Of a stretch of DNA of 20,157 nucleotides, positions 1 through 6,483 are shown piece by piece. A program made the translations under genes and the position numbers. This DNA comes from Clostridiales bacterium. GTDB taxonomy: Bacteria > Bacillota > Clostridia > Clostridiales > Caloramatoraceae. The stretch is from the NCBI GenBank assembly GCA_026416355.1, contig JAOAFH010000050.1, positions 1 through 20,157 on the forward strand, in the 5' to 3' direction. Under the pieces are notes generated by a model. The model did no database searches. It was not told the origin of the DNA and saw only the letters and a program-made list of their open reading frames with translations. Position 1 is the stretch's first letter; every line of letters starts with the position of its first letter.

Positions 1-335
1 GTTCCATTTAGTGCATAGCATGCACCAGCAACATAATCTATCATTCTTTGTGCTGTTTTTCTGTCAACATCAGTTATGTTCATAACAACAATTTTTCTTG
101 ATTTTAGTGCATCTATAACATCCATTATGTCATCTTCAATAGTTTCTGGTTTTTTCAATACTATTTTAGGTGTTTTACTCTTTATGCTAACAACCTTATT
201 TCTAACTTCTCTAGGTTCTTGAATTATATCAATGTCCTCTTCTTCTTGAATCTCCTCTAGCTCATTTTGAATTGGCTCATCTTCTTCAACTAATCCAATT
301 GTTCCAAATAATTTATTAAGTACATTATTCTTCAT
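1..335 (-). CDS. sepF: Cell division protein SepF (partial, C-terminus off the window)
   Basis: SepF binds the FtsZ C-terminal peptide, polymerises into rings and anchors or bundles FtsZ at the division site. About 111 residues are readable from an ATG at 335. The N-terminus (MKNNVLNKLFGTIGL) is the short amphipathic membrane-binding helix usual for SepF. An acidic, Glu-rich linker follows (about residues 17-42), and then the start of the conserved SepF fold, including the stretch VVMNITDVDRKTAQRMIDYV (about residues 83-102). The window edge cuts the gene in the GACYALNG region, so only the last part of the domain is missing. The ATG overlaps the yggS stop codon (TAATG), which implies translational coupling. 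The FtsZ tail that SepF recognises is encoded in this same window (17371-18456). Confidence 0.93.
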   Translation of the reverse strand, partial: MKNNVLNKLFGTIGLVEEDEPIQNELEEIQEEEDIDIIQEPREVRNKVVSIKSKTPKIVLKKPETIEDDIMDVIDALKSRKIVVMNITDVDRKTAQRMIDYVAGACYALNG

Positions 336-1036
336 TATTTTTCCTCCTTTGCATAATATCTTTCACCAAAAATACCAGTTCCTACTCTTATTATGTTTGC
401 ACCCTCTTCAATGGCTATTTCAAAATCATCAGACATTCCCATTGATAAATACTTTATATCAAAATTTTCATATTCTACTTTTTTTACATCATCAAAAATT
501 TGCTTCATTGTTCGAAAATAGTTTCTTGTTTCATCTATGCTAGCTTCAGCTGGGGGAATACACATTAGTCCCTTCACTTTTATATTTTTAAATTCACTTA
601 AGCTATTACAAAAATCCAAAATGTCCTCTTTATAAATTCCATATTTACTTTCTTCTTTACCAATATTAATTTGTATTAATACATCCATAACTTTACCTAT
701 ATTTTTAGCCCTTTTGTCAATCTCTTTTGCCAATTCAATATCATCAAGTGAATGAATTAATTCTACCTTATCTATAATATACTTTACCTTATTCTTTTGT
801 AAATGTCCAATAAAATGCCACTTAACACCATCTAGTTGCTCATACTTTTCCATAAGCTCTTGAGCTTTACTCTCGCCAAATGTTTCTATTCCAGCTTCCT
901 TAGCTTTAAATAGTTTATCTATAGGATGAGTTTTGCTAACACCAACTAAAATTATTTCACTACTATCCCTATTAGCTCTTTTACACGCCTCTACTATTTT
1001 TTCCTTTACATATTTTACGTTTTCAGCAACTCCCAC
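335..1036 (-). CDS. yggS: YggS/PLPBP family pyridoxal-phosphate homeostasis protein
   Basis: This is a single-domain PLP-binding TIM-barrel protein (COG0325). The family buffers free pyridoxal phosphate and affects amino-acid and keto-acid pools; no enzyme reaction is established. The PLP lysine lies in the family motif LVGVSKTHP near the N-terminus. The family signatures FGESKAQEL, WHFIGHLQKNK, GLMCIPP, LSMGMSDDFEIAIEEGANIIRVGTGIFG are all present in order, and length is normal. The open frame begins with a GTG at 1045 that overlaps the upstream stop (GTGA), but that codon sits inside the Shine-Dalgarno itself. The in-frame GTG at 1036 lies about 8 nt past AGAGG, so I take it as the start (233 aa; 236 aa from 1045). 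The yggS-sepF pairing is conserved in Gram-positive bacteria, and the reason for it is unclear. Confidence 0.93.
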   Translation of the reverse strand: MGVAENVKYVKEKIVEACKRANRDSSEIILVGVSKTHPIDKLFKAKEAGIETFGESKAQELMEKYEQLDGVKWHFIGHLQKNKVKYIIDKVELIHSLDDIELAKEIDKRAKNIGKVMDVLIQINIGKEESKYGIYKEDILDFCNSLSEFKNIKVKGLMCIPPAEASIDETRNYFRTMKQIFDDVKKVEYENFDIKYLSMGMSDDFEIAIEEGANIIRVGTGIFGERYYAKEEK

Positions 1037-1041
1037 TTTTA

Positions 1042-1881
1042 TCACCTCTTAACCCTCTGCTTATCCTTTAAACCTTTAGGATTAATTATTATTTCATCTC
1101 TTTCCTTTAATACTTCATCCTCTGTTACACATATTTTATAATCCATATGGCTTATTTTTATTGGCCTAAAATAAGCATAGTCTCCTTTTTTTATAAAAAC
1201 ACCTTGTTTGCCATTATATTCTACAACAGAATCTCTCGGAAGTATATACCCATAATACTTCGCATTAATTATAAACCCTTCAAAGAACCTTTGTCTATTA
1301 AATTCTGGCAAATCATATTTTGTGGTTAAAACTAAAAATATATTTTCATTTTTTATAAATACATCCTTTACATTGGCTTCATATCTATTATTATTGATCT
1401 CTATAATAACTTCTTTACCCTTTTTAATCGTCTGTAAACTATCTTTATTTGCAACAATACACAACGTCCATAATGAGTTATCTAATATTTTTATTCCCTT
1501 TCTATTTTCTTGATTTTTTATTTTATCAAAATCTGAAAACTGTATATTTTTTATATTATCAAGTGTAAACTTATTTTCAAATCCATCTATGTAGAATACA
1601 ACTTTACCCTGCATAGTACTTTTATTGTTTCCATAGACTACTTTTCCACTTTGAACTACTTCACCTTCTTTAACCTTAACCTCTTTACTACTTAAATCAC
1701 CTTCATATATTATATTTTCGTTTATAAAATAAAAACCTTTAAAGGAAACCTTATCTTCATAATAACTCTTTTCTAACGTTATGGTTTTGTTTGATTTTGT
1801 TAGAGAAATACTACTTAAAATAATTGCAATAACTATAGCTATAACCACTGAATATTTAATAACAATTTCTTTATTTTGCAT
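1042..1881 (-). CDS. HlyD-like single-pass membrane protein upstream of yggS-sepF
   Basis: This 279-residue protein has one N-terminal membrane segment (about residues 9-28, rich in V/I/A), followed by an all-beta-looking extracytoplasmic part. It resembles the HlyD/membrane-fusion-like proteins that Clostridia carry immediately before yggS and sepF; that assignment rests on context and architecture, not on a catalytic motif. The start is an ATG 8 nt after a clear AGGAGG. The first of the three genes appears to be transcribed from a promoter at 2000-2028. The 3' end overlaps the yggS frame by a few bases. No ABC transporter or outer component is adjacent, so an efflux role is doubtful. Its fixed place beside sepF suggests a link to the envelope or division. 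The function is unknown. Confidence 0.75.
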   Translation of the reverse strand: MQNKEIVIKYSVVIAIVIAIILSSISLTKSNKTITLEKSYYEDKVSFKGFYFINENIIYEGDLSSKEVKVKEGEVVQSGKVVYGNNKSTMQGKVVFYIDGFENKFTLDNIKNIQFSDFDKIKNQENRKGIKILDNSLWTLCIVANKDSLQTIKKGKEVIIEINNNRYEANVKDVFIKNENIFLVLTTKYDLPEFNRQRFFEGFIINAKYYGYILPRDSVVEYNGKQGVFIKKGDYAYFRPIKISHMDYKICVTEDEVLKERDEIIINPKGLKDKQRVKR

Positions 1882-1999
1882 ATATAATACCTCCTAAAGT
1901 TATATTATTCTTCAAAAACAAACAAAATCCTTCAAAAATCTTTAAATTTCATTTTTAAATTTATTTTGAATAAGTTTGATTTAAATGTAAACAATAAAA

Positions 2000-2028
2000 A
2001 TTATAAATATCATTATATGTTACTACAA
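2000..2028 (-). promoter_or_regulatory. Sigma-A type promoter for the HlyD-like/yggS/sepF operon
   Basis: On the minus strand, TTGTAG (2028-2023) and TATAAT (2005-2000) are separated by exactly 17 bp. They lie about 120 nt before the ATG at 1881. The match is good, but the region is AT-rich and other TATAAT-like words occur, so the assignment is tentative. Confidence 0.5.
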
Positions 2029-2070
2029 TTTACATATTTATTATATCTATAGTAAGTATAGATAAAAACA

Positions 2071-2110
2071 TAAGGAGATTGGAGGACAATTAAGGAGATT
2101 TGAGGAAAAC
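2071..2110. repeat. Two imperfect 20-bp purine-rich tandem repeats
   Basis: TAAGGAGATT begins two adjacent 20-bp units (2071-2090 and 2091-2110). Their second halves differ at three positions (GGAGGACAAT versus TGAGGAAAAC). The units lie in the 2236-1882 spacer between two divergent promoters (2000-2028 minus, 2180-2208 plus). They could be a pair of regulator sites spaced two helical turns apart, or chance purine repeats. I see no ORF that uses the SD-like GGAG words. Confidence 0.5.
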
Positions 2111-2179
2111 CAAGGCTATTTAAATTAATACTCAATAGACAAATATTAAGAATTTTTATACTGAAATTTCAAATTTGTA

Positions 2180-2208
2180 TTAAACTCCGCCTTATGTTAT
2201 TATATAAT
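2180..2208 (+). promoter_or_regulatory. Sigma-A type promoter on the plus strand for the small-peptide locus
   Basis: TTAAAC (2180-2185), a 17-bp spacer and TATAAT (2203-2208) make a good vegetative promoter pointing right, with a predicted start near 2214. It is divergent from the HlyD-like operon and leads into the leader and two small ORFs at 2251-2497. It is the only convincing plus-strand promoter with a matching downstream unit in the window. Confidence 0.55.
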
Positions 2209-2213
2209 CACAA

Positions 2214-2340
2214 GATTAATAATGTTAATCACTCGTTAGGAGGTTTTATAATGGTTTCCCATACGGTGGCGACCTTTGTTAAAAAAGAGGTTTTCCACAA
2301 ACATGATGAGTCTTTTACCTAGAGCCGACCTAAATGAAAC
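2214..2340 (+). ncRNA. Structured 5' leader of unknown class
   Basis: Several helices are visible by eye. GATTAA/TTAATC (2214-2219 with 2225-2230) has a 5-nt loop. TTAGG (2236-2240) can pair with CCTAA (2329-2333) and close the whole element. GTGG/CCAC (2266-2269 with 2295-2298) surrounds ACCTTT/AGAGGT (2272-2277 with 2286-2291). Local GC content is higher than in the flanks. I compared it with M-box, c-di-GMP-II and hammerhead consensus elements from memory and found only partial similarity, so no class is assigned. It contains the 23-codon ORF at 2251, so it may be a translated attenuator rather than a ligand-binding RNA. Confidence 0.35.
2251..2322 (+). CDS. Possible 23-residue leader peptide
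   Basis: An ATG at 2251 follows TTAGGAGG by 7 nt, one of the strongest Shine-Dalgarno sequences in the window, and the frame closes with TAG at 2320-2322. The predicted peptide begins MVSHTVATFVKKEVF. It is polar with three His and three Lys, and has no membrane segment and no run of a single amino acid that would mark a classical amino-acid attenuator. Translating ribosomes would unwind the 2266-2298 hairpin. It is not recognised. The alternative is that the AGGAGG is a structural part of a non-coding leader. Confidence 0.35.
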   Translation: MVSHTVATFVKKEVFHKHDESFT

Positions 2341-2371
2341 GACAAATAAAATAAATAAAGGAGTGGATATT

Positions 2372-2497
2372 ATGGATATCGGCAATATTAAAATGGTAAA
2401 GGACACTTTAGTTGATACTAAAAAAACAACTAATAAGGACAAAAACACTAATACAAAACAAGGTTGTATCAAAATGAATGATTACTTCTCATTCTAA
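2372..2497 (+). CDS. 41-residue peptide of unknown function
   Basis: The ATG at 2372 is preceded by GGAGTGG at a workable spacing, and the stop is TAA at 2495-2497, just before a terminator. The peptide is rich in Lys, Thr and Asn (net charge about +3), has no membrane segment, and carries a single Cys (residue 32) followed by an aromatic tail ending DYFSF. The frame stays open upstream to 2252, with a possible TTG at 2276, but the ATG is the start with the SD. It does not match a family I know. A leader followed by a Cys/aromatic core could suggest a processed signal or RiPP-like peptide, but no modifying enzyme is nearby. Its own promoter and terminator support a real transcript. Confidence 0.45.
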   Translation: MDIGNIKMVKDTLVDTKKTTNKDKNTNTKQGCIKMNDYFSF

Positions 2498-2503
2498 TAT
2501 AAA

Positions 2504-2532
2504 AAGGGCCTAAACTTTAGGCCCTTATTTTT
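2504..2532. terminator. Bidirectional terminator between the small-peptide locus and spoIVA
   Basis: AAGGGCCTA (2504-2512) and TAGGCCCTT (2518-2526) form a 9-bp GC-centred stem with a 5-nt loop. T-rich tracts follow on both strands (TTATTTTTG to the right; CTTTTTATA on the minus strand). It serves the plus-strand unit and spoIVA, which converge here. Confidence 0.85.
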
Positions 2533-2535
2533 GTA

Positions 2536-4017
2536 CTATAAAATTATACAAATCAAACCACCATTACCTTCGTTTATAATCTTTTGTAATGTTCTTTGAA
2601 GCTTTTCTTGAACATCATCTGGCATCATAAATACTTTGTTTTGCAAACCTTCTTTTACTAGTTCTTCTAGTGATTTACCAAACATATTTGATTGCCAAAT
2701 TCTTTGAGGATCATTTTCAAATTCTTCAATCATTGATTTAACTAAATCTTCGCTTTGCTTTTCAGTTCCAACTATTGGAGAAACTTCTGTTTCAACATTA
2801 GCTCTAATTATATGAAGTGATGGCGCACTTGCTCTTAGTTTAACACCAAATCTATTGCCTTGTCTTACTATTTCTGGTTCTTCTAATTTTAGCTCTTCTA
2901 ATTGTGGTGGAACTAAACCATAGCCACCTTCCCTAGCATCCCTTAGAGCATCTGATATCTTATCATATTCTCTCTTAGCAAAGCTTAAATCCTTCATTAT
3001 TTCTAGAAGATGGTGTTCACCATTTATGTCATAGCCTGCAAATTCACCAAGTACTCTAAAGAATAATCCATCCTTTACCTTCATTGAAACTTCTGCAGTT
3101 CCTTCACCAAGTTTAATATCATTTAAATTAACATCACCAACAAATTCATATTGTCTATAATCTAATACAGTTGGTTTTATATCCTTGATTTTATCTAGCT
3201 TATCCACTGAATTCTTAACAACATTTATAAAGTTTTTCTTTAACCAGTGGTCTACTGAAAGCTTTTCTACCCATTCTGGAATTCTAATTCCTATTTCCTT
3301 AACTGGGAATTCATAAAGAACTCTTTCTAGAATGTTTTTAACATCTTCTATTTTCATATTTAAAGCATCTACAGTGTAAACCGGTACCCCATATCGATCT
3401 TCTAAATTTTTACGTAAATTGATTGTATCAGGATTATATGGATGAGTTGTATTTAAAACAACTACAAATGGTTTATTTATCTTTTTAAGTTCATTTATTA
3501 CCTTTTCTTCTGCATATATATAATTTTCTCTTGGTATATCTGCAATAGATCCATCTGTTGTAACTACAATACCAATAGTTGAATGCTCATTAATTACCTT
3601 TCTTGTTCCTATTTCTGCTGCTTCAACAAATGGTATTTCTTCATCAAACCAAGGAGTCTTAACCATTCTTGATTCTCCGTTTTCAATGTGTCCTGACACT
3701 CCATCAATAATGTATCCAACACAATCCACCATTCTTACTCTCATTTTTGCATTGTCATTAAGTTCAATTTCAACTGCTCCGTCACTTGGAATGAACTTTG
3801 GTTCAAATGTTGAAATAGTCTTACCTGAACCACTTTGTGGCAAGGTATCCTTTGCCCTATCCCTAACTGAAGGATTGTTAATATTAGGTAAAACCAAAAC
3901 TTCCATCATTCTTCTAATGAAAGTTGATTTACCTGTTCTAACTGGGCCTACAACTCCTAAGTAAATGTCCCCCTGTGTTCTCTCTGCTATCTCCTTGTAT
4001 ATATCCAATCCTTCCAC
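2536..4017 (-). CDS. spoIVA: Stage IV sporulation protein A (SpoIVA), coat morphogenetic ATPase
   Basis: SpoIVA hydrolyses ATP to polymerise on the mother-cell face of the forespore membrane, making the basement layer on which the spore coat assembles. At 493 residues it matches the usual length (492 in B. subtilis). Walker A is GPVRTGKST at residues 24-32, with the lysine at 30. The Walker B-like aspartate is in RVRMVDCVG (D98), and the TISTFEPKF segment (about 68-75) is the family's nucleotide-sensing region. The short hydrophobic C-terminus (GLICIIL) matches the part needed for membrane and SpoVM engagement. The start is GTG, 7 nt after AAAGGAGG. The gene stands alone between a gpsA terminator and a shared terminator. 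Sigma-E control is expected from the family; a CATAGAAG word upstream could be a -10, but I find no convincing -35. Confidence 0.97.
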   Translation of the reverse strand: MEGLDIYKEIAERTQGDIYLGVVGPVRTGKSTFIRRMMEVLVLPNINNPSVRDRAKDTLPQSGSGKTISTFEPKFIPSDGAVEIELNDNAKMRVRMVDCVGYIIDGVSGHIENGESRMVKTPWFDEEIPFVEAAEIGTRKVINEHSTIGIVVTTDGSIADIPRENYIYAEEKVINELKKINKPFVVVLNTTHPYNPDTINLRKNLEDRYGVPVYTVDALNMKIEDVKNILERVLYEFPVKEIGIRIPEWVEKLSVDHWLKKNFINVVKNSVDKLDKIKDIKPTVLDYRQYEFVGDVNLNDIKLGEGTAEVSMKVKDGLFFRVLGEFAGYDINGEHHLLEIMKDLSFAKREYDKISDALRDAREGGYGLVPPQLEELKLEEPEIVRQGNRFGVKLRASAPSLHIIRANVETEVSPIVGTEKQSEDLVKSMIEEFENDPQRIWQSNMFGKSLEELVKEGLQNKVFMMPDDVQEKLQRTLQKIINEGNGGLICIIL

Positions 4018-4078
4018 AATGTTACCTCCTTTACAAACCTTCTATGTAATAATATTAATTTCAACAAAAATTTAGAAC

Positions 4079-4112
4079 AAAAAAATAGTAGAAGTTGAAT
4101 TACAACTTCTAC
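4079..4112 (-). terminator. Intrinsic terminator after gpsA
   Basis: A perfect 10-bp stem (GTAGAAGTTG at 4088-4097 with CAACTTCTAC at 4103-4112) has a 5-nt loop. On the minus strand it is followed by TATTTTTTT. It separates the DUF512-der-gpsA operon from spoIVA. Confidence 0.88.
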
Positions 4113-4160
4113 CTAATTGCATATCACTCCAATTTAATAGTCATTATTGATTTAAAACCA

Positions 4161-5162
4161 CTATGATAATGATATTACCTCACTTTTTTTATCCCTTGTC
4201 ATTAGCTCATTAACTGCCTCTCGTGGATCTCTGCCATTAAATAGTACGTCATAAAGGGCATTAACTATTGGCATTTCGACTCCTACTTTGTTAGCTAAAT
4301 TATATACAGCTTCAGTTGCTGAAACACCTTCTACAACCATTCCTATTTGCTGTTTAGCTGTTTCTAAGTCTACACCCTTTCCAAGTAAGATTCCACATCT
4401 TCTGTTTCTTGAATGCATACTTGTACAAGTAACAATCAAATCTCCAATACCTGCAAGTCCTGCAAATGTCATAGGATCTGCACCAAGTTTTACCCCTAAC
4501 CTTGTAATTTCAGCAATACCTCTTGTCATTAGTGCCGCCTTTGTATTATCTCCATAACCAAGGCCATCTGAAATACCTGCTGCAAGGGCTACTATATTTT
4601 TAACAGCTGCTCCTATTTCTACACCTACAACATCATGGTTTGTATAAACTCTAAAATTATTGTCCATAAATACATCCTGTATAAACTCTGCTGCTTCAAT
4701 ATTTTCTGATGCTGCAACTATTGTCGTTGGTATTGAAGCTGCAACTTCCTCTGCATGTGTAGGACCTGACAAAACAACAACTTCATTATTAGGGCACTCT
4801 TCCTTGATTATTTCTGACATTCTTTCAAAAGTATTGTTTTCAAGCCCTTTAACTAAGCTTACTAAAACCTGTTCTTTTTGTATGTATTTCTTTAAGTTTT
4901 CACAAACTGTCCTTAAAGCATGTGATGGTACGGCAAACACTAAAATTTTTTTACCGTCTATGCACTCTTTAACATCTGAAACACCCTTAACACTGTTTGG
5001 TATTTCAACATTTTTTAAATAATGTTCATTTGTATGCTTTGTATTTATTTCATTTATTAATTCTTGATTCCTATCCCACACTTCAACTTCATAACCTTTT
5101 TTAGCTAAATGTATTGAAATTGCCGTCCCCCAGCTTCCTGCACCTATAACTCCTATTTTCAT
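4161..5162 (-). CDS. gpsA: NAD(P)H-dependent glycerol-3-phosphate dehydrogenase
   Basis: GpsA reduces dihydroxyacetone phosphate to sn-glycerol 3-phosphate in the cytoplasm, the entry point of phospholipid synthesis. It is 333 residues, the normal length. The Rossmann dinucleotide motif GAGSWGT is at residues 7-13, the substrate region SGPTHAEEV at 132-140, the catalytic lysine in GAAVKNIVA (K188), and GIGDLIVTC at about 238-246, followed by SRNRR. The ATG lies 1 nt past the der stop codon. Its Shine-Dalgarno (CAGGAGG) is built from the last sense codons of der, so the two genes are translationally coupled. The order der-gpsA-spoIVA is conserved in Firmicutes. Confidence 0.98.
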   Translation of the reverse strand: MKIGVIGAGSWGTAISIHLAKKGYEVEVWDRNQELINEINTKHTNEHYLKNVEIPNSVKGVSDVKECIDGKKILVFAVPSHALRTVCENLKKYIQKEQVLVSLVKGLENNTFERMSEIIKEECPNNEVVVLSGPTHAEEVAASIPTTIVAASENIEAAEFIQDVFMDNNFRVYTNHDVVGVEIGAAVKNIVALAAGISDGLGYGDNTKAALMTRGIAEITRLGVKLGADPMTFAGLAGIGDLIVTCTSMHSRNRRCGILLGKGVDLETAKQQIGMVVEGVSATEAVYNLANKVGVEMPIVNALYDVLFNGRDPREAVNELMTRDKKSEVISLS

Positions 5163-5163
5163 A

Positions 5164-6483
5164 TTAATCCTCCTGCTTTGCTCTATATATAAATCTAATA
5201 GGTGTTCCCTCTAAACCAAAATGCTGTCTCAATTGATTTTCTAAATATCTCTCATATGAGAAGTGTATAATATTTGTGTCATTAACAAAGAAAATAAATG
5301 TTGGTGGCTTTGTAGAAGCTTGTGTTACATAATAAATCTTTAGTGGTTTACCTCTTTCAATTGGTGGCTGTTTCATCATTACAGCTTCACTAATTACTTC
5401 ATTTAGAACACCTGTTTTTATTCTCATAGCATGCTGATTTGCAACATATTTAATTAGATCAATTAGCTTGTTAATACGTTGTCCTGTTTTTGCAGAAATA
5501 AATATAATAGGAGCATAACTTAAGAATGCAAGATCTTTTCGTATATCTTTTGTAAATTCATTCATTGTCTTGTCGTTTTTCTCAATTTTATCCCATTTAT
5601 TTACCACTATAACTACAGCTTTTCCTTCTTCATGGGCATAACCTGCAATTCTTTCATCCTGTTCTGTTACACCTTCTTCTGCATCAATCATAACTAGACA
5701 TACATCTGCCCTTTCAATTGCTGTAATTGACCTTAAAACACTATATTTCTCAACATCTTCTTTAACTTTGCTCTTTCTTCTAATACCTGCAGTGTCAATA
5801 AAAAGGAATTTATCCTCTCCAATTTCAACATAGCTATCTATTGCATCACGAGTTGTGCCTGGTATATCACTAACTATTGATCTTTCTTCTCCTACAATTT
5901 TATTAAGCAAAGTTGACTTACCAGCATTTGGCTTACCAATAATCGCAACTTTAATTTCAGGAGATTCTTCTTCATCATCTGCCCTATCTTTAAAGTGGCT
6001 AACTATTGCATCTAGCATATCTCCTAAACCAAGACCTGATGATGCTGCAATTGTATATGGTTCACCTATACCAAGATTATAAAATTCATATTTGTTATCT
6101 TCCATTTCAATATTGTCAATCTTGTTAACAACCAATACAACTGGCTTGTTTGTCTTTCTTAGCATATTTGCAACTTCATAATCATCTGCTGTAATACCTG
6201 TTTTACCATCAACCATAAAAACTATTACATCTGCAGTTTCTATTGCAATTTCTGCTTGTCTTCTCATTTGTTTTAGTATAACATCTTCGGTATCCATTTC
6301 TATACCACCAGTGTCTATTAGGGTAAATTTATTATTTAACCATTCTACCTCACAATATAATCTATCCCTTGTAACTCCTGGTGTATCTTCAACTATTGCT
6401 ATTCTTCTTCCTGCTAATCTGTTGAAAAGAGTTGACTTCCCAACATTTGGTCTTCCTACTATTGCTACTATCGGCTTTGACAT
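5164..6483 (-). CDS. der: Ribosome-assembly GTPase Der (EngA)
   Basis: Der is a double-GTPase needed for maturation of the large ribosomal subunit. It is 439 residues, the family's usual length. G domain 1 shows GRPNVGKST (10-18), DTGG (58-61) and NKID (120-123). An acidic linker (about 168-174) leads to G domain 2 with GKPNAGKST (183-191), DTAG (230-233) and NKWD (295-298). A KH-like domain fills the C-terminal part, ending HFGLEGTPIRFIYRAKQED. The ATG lies inside the 3' end of the DUF512 gene (16-bp overlap), and its 3' end carries the gpsA ribosome binding site. All nucleotide-binding residues look intact. Confidence 0.98.
   Translation of the reverse strand: MSKPIVAIVGRPNVGKSTLFNRLAGRRIAIVEDTPGVTRDRLYCEVEWLNNKFTLIDTGGIEMDTEDVILKQMRRQAEIAIETADVIVFMVDGKTGITADDYEVANMLRKTNKPVVLVVNKIDNIEMEDNKYEFYNLGIGEPYTIAASSGLGLGDMLDAIVSHFKDRADDEEESPEIKVAIIGKPNAGKSTLLNKIVGEERSIVSDIPGTTRDAIDSYVEIGEDKFLFIDTAGIRRKSKVKEDVEKYSVLRSITAIERADVCLVMIDAEEGVTEQDERIAGYAHEEGKAVVIVVNKWDKIEKNDKTMNEFTKDIRKDLAFLSYAPIIFISAKTGQRINKLIDLIKYVANQHAMRIKTGVLNEVISEAVMMKQPPIERGKPLKIYYVTQASTKPPTFIFFVNDTNIIHFSYERYLENQLRQHFGLEGTPIRFIYRAKQED

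Noticed and set aside
2276..2322. Programmed frameshift at the A-run joining the 23-codon ORF to the frame of the 41-codon ORF
   Set aside because: The frames differ by +1, the A-run lacks a canonical slippery heptamer in the right phase, and the second ORF has its own start and Shine-Dalgarno.
2290..2335. Resemblance to the c-di-GMP-II riboswitch (AAACATGATGA... and CCGACC)
   Set aside because: The interval between the two words is far too short for the conserved central stem-loop and pseudoknot, and the flanking P1 sequence is absent.
2302..2340. Hammerhead ribozyme-like words TGATGAG and GAAAC
   Set aside because: The essential C before UGAUGA is an A here, no stem II can form between the two words, and no matching cleavage site with stems I and III was found.
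2231..2340. Possible M-box magnesium riboswitch because of the CGTTAGG start
   Set aside because: The conserved internal blocks of the M-box are missing, the element is too short, and no Mg transporter gene follows.
2236..2472. 78-codon hydrophobic ORF on the minus strand
   Set aside because: No ribosome binding site or promoter. Its hydrophobicity is the complement of the Lys/Asn-rich plus-strand frame, and it would run opposite to a supported transcript.
4018..4078. Sigma-E promoter for spoIVA (CATAGAAG as -10)
   Set aside because: No acceptable -35 at the required distance; sigma-E control is expected from the family but not shown by this sequence.
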